Source: Clostridiales bacterium (GTDB taxonomy: Bacteria > Bacillota > Clostridia > Lachnospirales > Lachnospiraceae). Taken from it: a stretch of DNA of 64,000 nt. The notes beneath the pieces were generated by a model. The model was not told where the DNA came from and did not search any database. It saw only the letters and a program-made list of their open reading frames with translations. A program made the translations under genes and the position numbers. Below, piece by piece: positions 1 to 8,689 of this stretch. Positions within the stretch are counted from its first letter, which is position 1; every line of letters starts with the position of its first letter. Location of the stretch: the NCBI GenBank assembly GCA_021204025.1, contig JAJQAC010000012.1, positions 1-64,000 of the forward strand. The letters run 5' to 3'.

Positions 1-73
1 TCGGCTGAAACAGGAATCCCTTCTTTTACGAGAGCTGTTTTTTCACAGCCCCTTTTTAAGTTACTTGAAAACA

Positions 74-102
74 TTGACGTGTACAGGATGTAGTGCTATA
101 AT
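74..102 (+). promoter_or_regulatory. Sigma-70 promoter of the toxin-antitoxin operon
   Basis: The -35 box is TTGACG (74-79) and the -10 box is TATAAT (97-102), separated by 17 bp, with an extended TG two bases upstream of the -10. Transcription should start near 109, about 38 nt before the toxin start codon. Confidence 0.85.
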
Positions 103-103
103 G

Positions 104-124
104 AAATTACCTGAAAGGTAATTT
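104..124. promoter_or_regulatory. Palindromic operator over the TA transcription start
   Basis: AAATTACC (104-111) and GGTAATTT (117-124) form a perfect 8-bp inverted repeat around a 5-bp centre. It overlaps the predicted transcription start. This is the usual place for an autorepressing XRE-type antitoxin to bind, so it is the likely operator of the downstream HTH protein (inference). Confidence 0.7.
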
Positions 125-146
125 AAACCAAGCGGGGAGGAATGAG

Positions 147-518
147 TTGGAGCTGATATACGTGTCAGAAACACTTAAGCAGCAATGTATGAATGTGAAA
201 GCTGCCAAAAAATTATTTCACGGAGATTTACAATTATCAGTTAGTTTATTGTCCAGAATAAACGCTCTTGAACAGGCAATTGTATTAAAGGATATTGTAG
301 TTCAGCCGGCATTTCATTTTCATAAACTAAAAAATAAAAAAGGGAAAAATCTGGAAGGATATTTTGCAATTGATGTTAAATCCAGAAAGGAACCATGGAG
401 GATTATATTGCAACCACTGGATGAAAATGAAGAACCATATGTTTCCTGCAATATTGATCAGATAGCAGGCAAGGTTAAAATAGTGGAGATCTCGGAGGTG
501 AGCAAACATTATGAGTAG
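147..518 (+). CDS. HigB/RelE-like toxin of a type II toxin-antitoxin pair
   Basis: This 123-aa basic protein resembles RelE/HigB ribosome-dependent mRNA interferases. Visible features are an N-terminal helical stretch with LSRINALEQA, a mid-protein H-x-L-K-x-x-G-K-x-L-x-G-Y-F segment (residues ~58-73) and an R-I-I-L strand. The TTG start is supported by GGGGAGG at 134-140; an ATG just upstream (142) is in another frame and stops at once. It overlaps the antitoxin gene by 8 bp, so the two are translationally coupled. The toxin-first order is typical of higBA loci. Toxicity is inferred from family and context; catalytic residues were not confirmed. Confidence 0.7.
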   Translation: MELIYVSETLKQQCMNVKAAKKLFHGDLQLSVSLLSRINALEQAIVLKDIVVQPAFHFHKLKNKKGKNLEGYFAIDVKSRKEPWRIILQPLDENEEPYVSCNIDQIAGKVKIVEISEVSKHYE

Positions 519-1590
519 TTTTATAGAACATAAAGATAAAATAGCATTTCACCCGGGTTATTATGTAAAGGAAATAGTAGATGAGAGTGGGTTGACTCAG
601 GAGGATTTTGCAAAAAGACTGGATACAACTCCTAAGAATCTTAGCCTTCTTGTAAGAGGAGAGCAGAATTTATCTATTGATATTGCAATGAAACTGTCGC
701 GTATGATGGGAACGACTGTGGCGTATTGGCTTAATCTGCAGAATGCTTATGATGGTTTAATTGCAGAATTTAAATCAGAAGAGGAATTGGAACAGGAAAG
801 AGAAGTATTTAAGCTTTTAGATTATAAATATTTTCGAGATAATTTTGGATTACCTGATTTGCCAAGAAGGACGGAGGACCAGATTATTGAGGTGAGAAAA
901 TTTCTTGGAGTTTCCACGTTGTCTGTGTTTAAGAAAAGAGATATGGCTGTAAGTTTCAGAAGCGCTTCAGCGGAAATATCCAATGCGAATACGATCAGGG
1001 CGAATGTGATGGTTCAAATTGCTATTAATAAAGCTTTGAGGATTGATGCGCCTAAGTTTAATAAAATGAAATTCAAACAAGCTGTGGATTATGCGTTGTC
1101 CCTGACAAAGAATCATGAGGATTTTTATCCGTTAATTAGAGAGGCGTTTTTTGAAGCTGGAGTGATTTTTGTTATTTTGCCGAATTTGTCGGGTTCTAAG
1201 ATTAACGGAGCCACAAAGAAACTTGAAAAAAATGTAATGCTTATGGTGAATGACAGACGATTAAATTCAGATACCTTTTGGTTTACATTATTCCACGAGA
1301 TTGGTCATATCATTTATGGCGACTACGGTATTTCATTTGAAAAAGAGACCGGAGAGAAGGAAGAACTTGCAGATAAATTTGCGGAAGATATTTTGATTGA
1401 GCCAGATGAATATCAAAAATTTATTAAGAAAGATGAAATGAATTTAATGACAATAAAAGAGTTCGCAGATTCCATTAATCGAGATCCCGGAATTGTTTTG
1501 GGCAGGTTGCAAAACGATAAGTTAGTTCCCTATGATGATTGGGAATTACAGTCGTTAAGGCATAAATATAAAGTTAGAATTTCTTTTTGA
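511..1590 (+). CDS. XRE-type antitoxin fused to an ImmA/IrrE-like metallopeptidase domain
   Basis: This is a 359-aa two-domain protein. Residues ~15-70 form a helix-turn-helix (SGLTQEDFAKRLDTTPKNLS) that should bind the operator at 104-124. Residues ~235-320 carry the zinc-peptidase motif FHEIGH and a downstream E-E-L-A-D-x-F-A segment that can supply the third zinc ligand. HigA-type antitoxins with a C-terminal DUF955 domain are known next to HigB toxins. The start overlaps the toxin end and has GGAGG upstream in the toxin reading frame. Whether the peptidase domain cleaves the toxin, the antitoxin itself or something else cannot be told from sequence. Confidence 0.85.
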   Translation: MSSFIEHKDKIAFHPGYYVKEIVDESGLTQEDFAKRLDTTPKNLSLLVRGEQNLSIDIAMKLSRMMGTTVAYWLNLQNAYDGLIAEFKSEEELEQEREVFKLLDYKYFRDNFGLPDLPRRTEDQIIEVRKFLGVSTLSVFKKRDMAVSFRSASAEISNANTIRANVMVQIAINKALRIDAPKFNKMKFKQAVDYALSLTKNHEDFYPLIREAFFEAGVIFVILPNLSGSKINGATKKLEKNVMLMVNDRRLNSDTFWFTLFHEIGHIIYGDYGISFEKETGEKEELADKFAEDILIEPDEYQKFIKKDEMNLMTIKEFADSINRDPGIVLGRLQNDKLVPYDDWELQSLRHKYKVRISF

Positions 1591-1606
1591 TTTGTAATTG
1601 GTATAG

Positions 1607-1650
1607 TACCGGACTACAGAATAGTATTTGCAGCTGTAGTCCGGTATTTT
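1607..1650. terminator. Rho-independent terminator, probably bidirectional
   Basis: A perfect 13-bp stem (1607-1619 with 1634-1646) encloses a 14-nt loop and is followed by TTTT. It lies between the antitoxin gene and the convergent dehydrogenase gene, so it can serve both. Confidence 0.85.
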
Positions 1651-1699
1651 TGCCGGGGTATATTTTGATTGAAAGAAAATCCGATTCGGAAAACAGATT

Positions 1700-2878
1700 T
1701 CACCCGCGAATCTTCTGAATCGTCTCGATCAGATAATCCGTAAACTGCGCGGTGCTGGCATCCTTTACCTCTGTCGTGAGGACGACCCTGCGTTCGGTCA
1801 CGGTGCAGATATCCATCGCCTGCTCAAGGATGGCATTGCGGTCCGCATAGCCGATATGGATCAGCATCTGCCCGATGGCGCGAATCAGGCTGCTGGGATT
1901 GGCGTAGGTGCCGCGCCCGTGGCTCATCAGATAAGGTGCGGTGCCGTGGATCGCCTCAAAGAGGGCATAACGGTTACCGATGTTGGAGGAACAGGCTGTG
2001 CCCAGTCCGCCGGAGAGCTCTGCCGCGACGTCGGTGACGATATCGCCATACAGGTTTGGCAGGACGATGACTTCGATGCCCTTGCTAAACTCCGGATCCA
2101 GCATCTTGGCGCACATGGCGTCGACCAGACGTTCCTGGACTTCGATCTCCGGATACTCGGTTTCACCGATGCGGTGGACAGTCTCGATGAAATTGCCGTC
2201 GGCCAGTTTGACAATATTTGCCTTGCTGACGGCAGTGACATTATGTTTGCCGTTTTTACGCGCAAATTCAAACGCGGCTCTGGCGATGCGCTCGCTGCCC
2301 TGTCTGGTCTGAACCTTGAAATCTACGGCAAGATCTTCATTGACCTGGATGCCTTTGTTGCCCCAGATGTATTCTCCTTCGATGTTCTCGCGGAAGAATG
2401 TCCAGTCGATATGTTTCTCAGGGATTTTGATTGGACGGACGGCGGCAAAAAGCTCCAGTTCGCGGCGCAGCAGGCTGTTGGCGCTGACGAGATTCGGCAG
2501 ACCGTCGCCGGCACGCGGGGTGACCATGGGTCCTTTGACCAGGACGTCACATTTTTTCACTTCTTCCAGAACCTCCGGCGGCAGACTCTGCAGTTTGGCC
2601 GCGCGGTTTTCGATCGTCATGCCTTCAATCTGCTTTAACTCGATTTTACCGGAGGCGATCTCATCGCCGACCAGTTCGCAGAGTACCCGCAGAGCCTGTT
2701 CCATGATGATCGGGCCGATGCCGTCTCCCGGCAGGATACCGATGATGATTTTATCCGTTGTCGAGAAATCGATCGGACGCTGCGACTGTTTCATTTTCTC
2801 GATGCGTACGTCCTCGCTCTTGATCAGAGCGGCGAATTTTTCCTGTGCGGTTTGAATATCATTTCTGGAAATGCTCAT
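1700..2878 (-). CDS. Isocitrate/isopropylmalate-family dehydrogenase, probable NAD(P)-isocitrate dehydrogenase (copy 1)
   Basis: A 392-aa beta-decarboxylating dehydrogenase. It has an N-terminal extension of ~45 residues, the dinucleotide-fold motif GILPGDGIGP, the substrate-loop motif FFRENIEGEY, the catalytic lysine region SKANIVKLADGNF, the metal-binding LVDAM and LPNLYGDIVTD segments, and EAIHGTAP near the nucleotide site. The family oxidises and decarboxylates 2-hydroxy-3-carboxy acids; pairing with aconitase argues for isocitrate. It starts 4 bp after the aconitase stop, and its AGGAGGG site overlaps that gene's end, so the two form one operon. It is closely similar to the gene at 15651-16808. 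A homologous substrate cannot be excluded. Confidence 0.85.
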   Translation of the reverse strand: MSISRNDIQTAQEKFAALIKSEDVRIEKMKQSQRPIDFSTTDKIIIGILPGDGIGPIIMEQALRVLCELVGDEIASGKIELKQIEGMTIENRAAKLQSLPPEVLEEVKKCDVLVKGPMVTPRAGDGLPNLVSANSLLRRELELFAAVRPIKIPEKHIDWTFFRENIEGEYIWGNKGIQVNEDLAVDFKVQTRQGSERIARAAFEFARKNGKHNVTAVSKANIVKLADGNFIETVHRIGETEYPEIEVQERLVDAMCAKMLDPEFSKGIEVIVLPNLYGDIVTDVAAELSGGLGTACSSNIGNRYALFEAIHGTAPYLMSHGRGTYANPSSLIRAIGQMLIHIGYADRNAILEQAMDICTVTERRVVLTTEVKDASTAQFTDYLIETIQKIRG

Positions 2879-2882
2879 GTGC

Positions 2883-4844
2883 TTAACCCTCCTGTTGTTG
2901 TGCTAATTGTTTTTTGAGATAACGAAGCTGACCGCCGCTTAAGGCAACTTCGATCTCGTTGTCAGATAAATCCAGCGTTACCGGGAATGAAAAACCTTTT
3001 GTACGGTTTGTGACAGTGACGTGCCGTGTCGGAATCTGAGTAAGGAAGTGTTCGATCTCCAGTTCGTCCATCTGATCGATGCGGTCGTAATCGGCCGGAT
3101 CTTCAAAGAGCATGGGGATAATTCCGTGGTTTACCAGATTGCCTTTGTGGATGCGGGCGATGCTTTTGGCAATGACGCATTTTACACCGAGGAACATGGG
3201 GTTGATGGCCGCGTGCTCGCGGGAGGAACCCTGTCCGTAGTTTTCACCGCCGACGATGATGCTCTTGCCCAGTTCTCTGGCGCGTGCCGCAAAGTCCGGG
3301 GCATAGCGGTGATAGCAGTATTGTGACATCAGCGGGATGTTGGAGCGCATACTGGAAAATTCTGCGCTGGCCGGGGTGATATCATCGGTTGAGATATTGT
3401 CCCCGCCCTTTAAGCTGACCGGGGCGATCAGGTGATCCTCCGGGACGTCCGGGACCGGCAGAGGCTTGATGTTCGGACCGCGGACAATTTCGACTTCAGC
3501 GGCTTTTTTTGGTTCCAGAGGCGGAAGGATCATGGAGTCATCGACGATATAAGTTTCCGGTTCATGGATATCGGCCAGCTGACCGATGTCGTCTCCGAGA
3601 ATCTCCTCGGCGGAAGCGAAGGTGCCGAGGATAGCGGTGGCCGCCGCGGTCTCCGGGCTGACCAGATAGATCTTCGCGTTCGGGTTGCCGGCGCGTCCTT
3701 TGAAATTGCGGTTGGAGGTGCGCACTGCGATCCCTTCGGTGGGAGGAGTCTGTCCGATCGCACAGCAGGGGCCGCAGGCAATTTCCAGCAGGCGGACGCC
3801 GGATGCCACGAGGATGTCAAGATAGCCGTCACGCAGCAGCTCCCGATAGGCCTGGCGGGAAGAAATACCGCAGGTGCAGCTGACATTTTCATTGACGTGG
3901 TGTCCTTTAAAGACCAGAGCAGCTTTGGCAATGTCGGCATAGCTGGTATTGGTGCAGCTGCCGATAAATACCTGCTGTACGGGCTTGCGCTCGACTTCCC
4001 TTAACGGGATCACATTGTCCGGCTGATGAGGGCAGGATACGAGCGGTTCCAGATCGCTTAAATTGATGTCGATGCGCCCGTCGTATTCTGCGTCTTCATC
4101 CGGCAGAAGCTCGATATAAGCGTCCGCACGGCCCTGTGCGGTCAGAAATTTCTTTACCTGTTCATCTGCGGGGAAGATGGAGGTGGTTGCGCCCATCTCC
4201 GCTCCCATGTTCGTGATGGAGGCGCGCTGCGGGACTTCCAGAGCCGCTGCGCCAGGACCGGTATACTCGTATACATTTCCGAGGCCGCCCTTGATGCTGA
4301 CGATGCGGAGCATTTCCAGGATGACCTCCTTGGCGTTCACGCCCGGTTTCAGAGAGCCGGTCAGATTGACCTGGATGACGCGGGGCATCTTCAGGCGCAT
4401 CGGTACGCCGGTCATGGCGGTAGCGACGTCCATGCCGCCGACTCCGATACACAGCATGCCGATGGCTCCGCCGTGGGGTGTATGGCTGTCGCCGCCCATG
4501 CTGATCTTGCCGGGAGCTCCAAAGCGTGCCATCTGGATGGTATGGCAGATGCCGTTGCCCGGCTGCGATACATGGACGCCGAATTTTTTGGCCGCTGACC
4601 GCAGATAGATGTGATCGTCCGGCGTCTTGTGGTCGATATAAAGAAGGTTGTGATCGAGATAGCTGACGCTGCATTCCGTGCGGACCCGGTCCAGACCGAC
4701 GGCCTCAAACGCCAGATAGGTCATGACAGCGTTAATGTCGTGAGTCAGAGTCTGGTCAACCTTGATAAAGACCTCTTCGCCCGGCACCATGCTGCCGGAC
4801 ACATAATGCGACTCGATGATTTTTCTTGTTAATGATTTTCCCAA
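2883..4844 (-). CDS. Aconitase-family hydratase (copy 1)
   Basis: A 653-aa single-chain aconitase-superfamily protein: catalytic [4Fe-4S] domains (residues ~1-440), then a swivel domain containing GSSREHAAINP. Cluster ligands are visible as the cysteine in FIGSCTNTSY and the C-x-x-C of ACGPCCAIG. Substrate motifs include GGDSHTPHGGAIG. The length and single-chain form fit the bacterial aconitase/homoaconitase group. It should interconvert citrate and isocitrate, feeding the dehydrogenase downstream. The start is TTG with GAGGAG six bases upstream; no better ATG is present. A similar copy lies at 13455-15422. A substrate other than citrate is possible. Confidence 0.88.
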   Translation of the reverse strand: MGKSLTRKIIESHYVSGSMVPGEEVFIKVDQTLTHDINAVMTYLAFEAVGLDRVRTECSVSYLDHNLLYIDHKTPDDHIYLRSAAKKFGVHVSQPGNGICHTIQMARFGAPGKISMGGDSHTPHGGAIGMLCIGVGGMDVATAMTGVPMRLKMPRVIQVNLTGSLKPGVNAKEVILEMLRIVSIKGGLGNVYEYTGPGAAALEVPQRASITNMGAEMGATTSIFPADEQVKKFLTAQGRADAYIELLPDEDAEYDGRIDINLSDLEPLVSCPHQPDNVIPLREVERKPVQQVFIGSCTNTSYADIAKAALVFKGHHVNENVSCTCGISSRQAYRELLRDGYLDILVASGVRLLEIACGPCCAIGQTPPTEGIAVRTSNRNFKGRAGNPNAKIYLVSPETAAATAILGTFASAEEILGDDIGQLADIHEPETYIVDDSMILPPLEPKKAAEVEIVRGPNIKPLPVPDVPEDHLIAPVSLKGGDNISTDDITPASAEFSSMRSNIPLMSQYCYHRYAPDFAARARELGKSIIVGGENYGQGSSREHAAINPMFLGVKCVIAKSIARIHKGNLVNHGIIPMLFEDPADYDRIDQMDELEIEHFLTQIPTRHVTVTNRTKGFSFPVTLDLSDNEIEVALSGGQLRYLKKQLAQQQEG

Positions 4845-4880
4845 AATATTCTCCTCGCCTTTCCTGGTTTCTTTGAGATG

Positions 4881-4909
4881 ATTATATTTCTTTTTCTGTC
4901 TGTTGTAAA
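4881..4909 (-). promoter_or_regulatory. Promoter of the aconitase-dehydrogenase operon (minus strand)
   Basis: Read on the minus strand, TTTACA (4909-4904) and TATAAT (4886-4881) are spaced by exactly 17 bp, upstream of the aconitase TTG start at 4844. Confidence 0.75.
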
Positions 4910-4967
4910 ATTATGTAAAGTTATCGGGGTATTCAAAAATGGAATGGCAGGAGAACGGGCGTCAAAC

Positions 4968-4996
4968 TTTACTTTTTATTTGCCGCTCTTTATAAT
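4968..4996 (+). promoter_or_regulatory. Promoter of the LysR gene at 5152
   Basis: TTTACT (4968-4973) and TATAAT (4991-4996) have a 17-bp spacer. The start site would give a leader of roughly 150 nt. Confidence 0.7.
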
Positions 4997-5151
4997 GAAA
5001 ACATCCGGGGGATGCGCACAATTTTTGAGAGACGGAATCTGCGTTTACAGGATCCCGCAATCGCCGCCAGTACAAGGTGAATTGCCGCGCAGCCACTTGT
5101 CAACACTTTCATAGCAAAGAACGAATCTGAGAAAGGATAAAGGGACAGACG

Positions 5152-6072
5152 ATGGAACTGAGACAGTTTACCTATGTAAATATGGTGGCGTCCTGCGGGA
5201 GCTTTACGAAGGCGGCGGCAAAATTGTTTATCAGTCAGCCGGCGCTCAGCAATTACATTAATAAGGTGGAGGAGGAACTGGGAGTGCGGCTCTTTGACCG
5301 CTCAGCTTCTCAGCTGGTTCTGACGTATGCTGGCGAGGAATATCTGAAGCGGACTAAGATTATTCTCAGCCAGATTGAGGATATGGATCGGGAAATGAGG
5401 GATATCGCGCATCATATGAAAGGTCGGCTGCGGATCGGATTTCCAAGCGAGCGGATTATCTATATACTCCCCCTGATTCTGGCGCCATTTAAAGAATGCT
5501 ATCCGGGTATTGATGTGGAAGTGGTCAATGGTTCCGGCAGCCGTCTGATTGAAAATCTGCGCGCGGGTGATGTGGATTTTGTGTTTCTGCCGAACTGGAC
5601 GCCGATTAAAGATATTGCTAATGAAGATATCGCGGAGGAAGAACTGGTTTTGGTTGCGGCGGAGGGATATTTGCCGGATGCCTGTTTCCTGAGCCGGGAA
5701 AACCATATCATCAACTGGAGAGAAGTGTCAAAACTGCCGATTATCACACTGAAAAAAGGCCACGCGCTGCGCAAATCGGTCGATGTGCTGTTTCAGAATG
5801 CGGGGCGGAAGCCGCAGATATTTTTTGAATCTCACAGCAACATGCTCTCGTATCGTCTGGCCGCGCAGGGGCTGGGTGTCGCGATCATTCCGGATATTAC
5901 GCTGGAACTGATGGAAGGCAGCATGCCGGCGGAGGTCTGTCATTTATCGGAGCATCCGGTTACCTGGCCGGTTTCCGTCCTTTACCGGGAGAACTGCTAC
6001 ATCGGCAAGGTCGAGCGGACGCTTTTTGAGATCGCGAAAGAGGCGATGGCGGCTCATAAAAAATGGTTATGA
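5152..6072 (+). CDS. LysR-family transcriptional regulator
   Basis: A 306-aa LysR protein. The N-terminal winged helix (residues 1-60) contains SFTKAAAKLFISQPALSNYI and LGVRLFDR; the rest is the effector-binding periplasmic-protein-like domain. It is divergent from the aconitase-dehydrogenase operon and sits 92 bp upstream of a 2-hydroxycarboxylate transporter. Its likely job is inducer-dependent control of one or both, with a di- or tricarboxylate as the plausible coinducer (inference). The start has AAAGGG upstream. Confidence 0.9.
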   Translation: MELRQFTYVNMVASCGSFTKAAAKLFISQPALSNYINKVEEELGVRLFDRSASQLVLTYAGEEYLKRTKIILSQIEDMDREMRDIAHHMKGRLRIGFPSERIIYILPLILAPFKECYPGIDVEVVNGSGSRLIENLRAGDVDFVFLPNWTPIKDIANEDIAEEELVLVAAEGYLPDACFLSRENHIINWREVSKLPIITLKKGHALRKSVDVLFQNAGRKPQIFFESHSNMLSYRLAAQGLGVAIIPDITLELMEGSMPAEVCHLSEHPVTWPVSVLYRENCYIGKVERTLFEIAKEAMAAHKKWL

Positions 6073-6093
6073 CACTCATTTGCAAAAAGGAAT

Positions 6094-6123
6094 TTTACTT
6101 TGGTTATAGTGCCCTTTTATAAT
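6094..6123 (+). promoter_or_regulatory. Promoter of the transporter at 6165
   Basis: TTTACT (6094-6099) and TATAAT (6118-6123) have an 18-bp spacer. They lie in the gap between the LysR stop and the transporter start, so the transporter has its own promoter. Confidence 0.65.
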
Positions 6124-6164
6124 GATGGTAACAAAACAAATCATTATAGGAGGGTACGTTTTTT

Positions 6165-7481
6165 ATGTCAGAAAAAGAAAAGGGTCTCATAGGAGAACTC
6201 AGTGAACTCGGCGGTCTGCCATGGTGGATGTACCTGGCATGCGCGGCAGTGGTAATCGGGGTGGCGCTGAAAGGGGCGCTGGGCTATGACATCATGGCAT
6301 TTATTGCCGTGTGCAGTGCTCTTGCCATTGTGTTCTACAAGATCGGTAAGGTACTACCGATCTGGAATACTTACATCGGCGGAGGATTGCTGATGGTATT
6401 TTTCGGCACGGCGGTGTTAAAACAGATGAATCTGATTCCGGAAGAGTATGTGGATCTGATCGGGACGATGGCTCAGGGGGACGTCAATATCCTGACCGTC
6501 TTCATCATTTCCCTCATTATGGGTTCGATCCTGTCTCTGGACCGGAAGGTGCTGCTCCGCAGCTTCGGCGGCTATATTCCGACGATTCTTGGCGGATTGC
6601 TGGGAGCTGCTGTGTTTGGAGTGGCTGTTGGCCTGGTGTTTGGCGTACAGCCGATTGATATGGTGATCAAATATGTCCTGCCGATTATGGGCGGAGGCAA
6701 TGGAGCCGGTGCGGTGCCGTTGTCCCAGATTTACGAACAGATCAGCGGAGAACCTGCCGCCAATTATTATTCCTTTGCCATCATTATCCTGACGATCGCC
6801 AATCTGTTCTGTATCGTGGCTGGCGCGCTGCTGAACCGTCTGGGAGAGATCCGTCCGGAGCTGACCGGCGACGGGACGAACATTATGCCGGTAGATACGC
6901 ATCTGATCAAAGAAGATATTGAAGTAAAAGTAACGTTGAATGATTATATGGGAACACTGCTTCTGTGTGGCACTATTTATGCCGTAGGGCGTCTGTTCAG
7001 CAAGATTTTGCTTCCGGAGCTCTTCGGGGCGCAGATACATACCTTTGCGTATAGTATTATTTTTGTAGTAATTCTCGCAGCTACCGGAATTGTTCCGGCG
7101 AATATCCGGATGGCCGCCAAAAATATGCAGGCATTCATGGTTTCGGTCGTAGGGATTCTGATTATGGTCGGCATGGGCGTGGATTTTGATCTGGCTGAGC
7201 TGGTATCGGCCTGCAGTCCTTCCAATCTTGTGATTGCGTTTATGATTGTCTGCGGAGCGATCGTTGGCAGTGCGCTGGTTGGCAAGCTGGTGGGATTTTA
7301 TCCGATCGATGCGGCGGTTACCGCGGGTCTTTGTATGGCAAACCGTGGCGGTTCGGGAGACGTAGCGGTACTTGGCGCGGCGCACAGGATGGATCTGATC
7401 AGCTACGCGCAGCTGTCGAGCAGAGTAGGCGGAGGCGTTGTATTGATCATCGCGTCGTTCTTCTTTTCGTTTTTCCTGTGA
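6165..7481 (+). CDS. 2-hydroxycarboxylate transporter (CitS/CCS family), copy 1
   Basis: A 438-aa polytopic membrane protein with about ten hydrophobic segments. It carries the two signature re-entrant-loop motifs of the 2HCT family: MGGGNGAGAVPLSQ in the N-terminal half and MANRGGSGDVAVLG in the C-terminal half. The family imports citrate, malate or related 2-hydroxy acids by sodium or proton symport or by precursor/product exchange. The start has TAGGAGGG upstream. An alpha/beta hydrolase follows. It is one of three paralogues in the window (also 23250 and 33105). Substrate is unknown. Confidence 0.9.
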   Translation: MSEKEKGLIGELSELGGLPWWMYLACAAVVIGVALKGALGYDIMAFIAVCSALAIVFYKIGKVLPIWNTYIGGGLLMVFFGTAVLKQMNLIPEEYVDLIGTMAQGDVNILTVFIISLIMGSILSLDRKVLLRSFGGYIPTILGGLLGAAVFGVAVGLVFGVQPIDMVIKYVLPIMGGGNGAGAVPLSQIYEQISGEPAANYYSFAIIILTIANLFCIVAGALLNRLGEIRPELTGDGTNIMPVDTHLIKEDIEVKVTLNDYMGTLLLCGTIYAVGRLFSKILLPELFGAQIHTFAYSIIFVVILAATGIVPANIRMAAKNMQAFMVSVVGILIMVGMGVDFDLAELVSACSPSNLVIAFMIVCGAIVGSALVGKLVGFYPIDAAVTAGLCMANRGGSGDVAVLGAAHRMDLISYAQLSSRVGGGVVLIIASFFFSFFL

Positions 7482-7530
7482 GTGGGTGTGCGTGAATCAA
7501 ACGAGATAGAGAAATACGGGTATTTATTGG

Positions 7531-7563
7531 GGAACCGCAGTGGTTGAAATTTTCTGTGGTTCC
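7531..7563 (+). terminator. Possible terminator after the transporter
   Basis: GGAACCGCAG (7531-7540) pairs with CTGTGGTTCC (7554-7563), with one G-U pair, and is followed by TTTCCC. The T-tract is poor, so termination may be partial. Confidence 0.5.
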
Positions 7564-7738
7564 TTTCCCTGCATGTGATGGGATATTCGGCGACGCCAGA
7601 CTGGTGAATCCATGGGTAACCATTGTGTTATCCCATGCAAGTGACGGAAGAAGTGATGGGAAAACGCACCAGGCGGCTGATTAAAGAAAAAAATTATGGA
7701 TTTGTGGTAAATGCAGATTTCTGTAAGGAGAAACAGAT

Positions 7739-8647
7739 ATGAATCAAATATGGAAAGACCTTAAGGTTACAGACGAAGAGAAGAAACTGGCGGAAGAAAT
7801 CCGCATGGGTGGAGCGGGAAGGAGTCTGAGCGAAGAGGAACTTACCCGGTATTCCGTAGCAAAGGAATGGGACATGCAGATTGACACAACAGTGGGGGAA
7901 ACGCTGGTTCATATGTACTGTCCGGTTGAGACGGATGAGTTGCTGCCCTTGTATATTAATATCCATGGAGGCGGTTTTGTCAAGGGAAGACGTGATCAGG
8001 ACATTGTATATTGCAGAAATATTTCCAGCCGGTCAGGCTGTATCGTGGCGGATATCGATTACGTCCCATCGCCGGATATGCGTTATCCGGGACAGGTATA
8101 CGCGTGTTATGATGTTGTACAGTATTTCGCGGCGCACGCGGAAGAATCCGGCGCCAACCGGGAGCGGATCGCGGTGGGCGGTCACAGTGCGGGCGGCAAT
8201 CTGACGGCGGCGCTGATCCTGATGGCAATCGACAGGGGCGGATTTGTGCCGACGCTGCAGATCCTGGATTATGCCGGACTGGATATGTGTACGCCGACGC
8301 TGGAACGCAGAAATGGGGACAGTAATCCGTCGATCCCGCCGTGGAAGTCTGATTTTTATAATAAGATGTATGTGGATCCGGAGGATGCCGGGGAGGTTTA
8401 CTGTAGCCCGGCGTTTGCCTCGGATGAGCAGATGAGAAAGATGCCGCAGACTCTGATGATTTATTGCGATAATGACATGTTCTGTGATGAAGCGGAAGTA
8501 TACGCTGGACGGCTGCTGCGCCTGGGCGTACCCGTCTATGCGAAGCGGTTTTTCCACAGCAATCATGGATTTGTTGTCAGGAGAAATGGGGAATATGAGG
8601 TCGCTGAGAAGATGATCTTGCGTGCGCTGCGGTGTCTGACAGAGTAA
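7739..8647 (+). CDS. Alpha/beta hydrolase, HSL-type esterase, copy 1
   Basis: A 302-aa cytoplasmic hydrolase of the hormone-sensitive-lipase/acetyl-esterase type. It has the oxyanion motif HGGGF (residues ~80), nucleophile elbow GHSAGGN, and late Asp and His residues (C-D-N-D-M and S-N-H-G-F) that complete a plausible triad. No signal peptide was seen. The start has AAGGAGA upstream. It follows a 2-hydroxycarboxylate transporter, as does its paralogue at 24672. This suggests that it hydrolyses an ester or lactone of the imported acid (inference); no substrate can be named. Confidence 0.82.
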   Translation: MNQIWKDLKVTDEEKKLAEEIRMGGAGRSLSEEELTRYSVAKEWDMQIDTTVGETLVHMYCPVETDELLPLYINIHGGGFVKGRRDQDIVYCRNISSRSGCIVADIDYVPSPDMRYPGQVYACYDVVQYFAAHAEESGANRERIAVGGHSAGGNLTAALILMAIDRGGFVPTLQILDYAGLDMCTPTLERRNGDSNPSIPPWKSDFYNKMYVDPEDAGEVYCSPAFASDEQMRKMPQTLMIYCDNDMFCDEAEVYAGRLLRLGVPVYAKRFFHSNHGFVVRRNGEYEVAEKMILRALRCLTE

Positions 8648-8689
8648 AAGCATGTGGACGGCAGGATGACGATTAGAATGGAGATGGAT

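Larger units (their letters stand above)
4845..5151. other. Divergent intergenic region between the aconitase operon and a LysR gene
   Basis: This 307-bp region holds two back-to-back promoters (minus at 4881-4909, plus at 4968-4996). It also holds the ~150-nt leader of the LysR gene. No gene or strong hairpin was seen. The arrangement is the classic one in which a LysR regulator controls the divergent operon. Confidence 0.7.
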
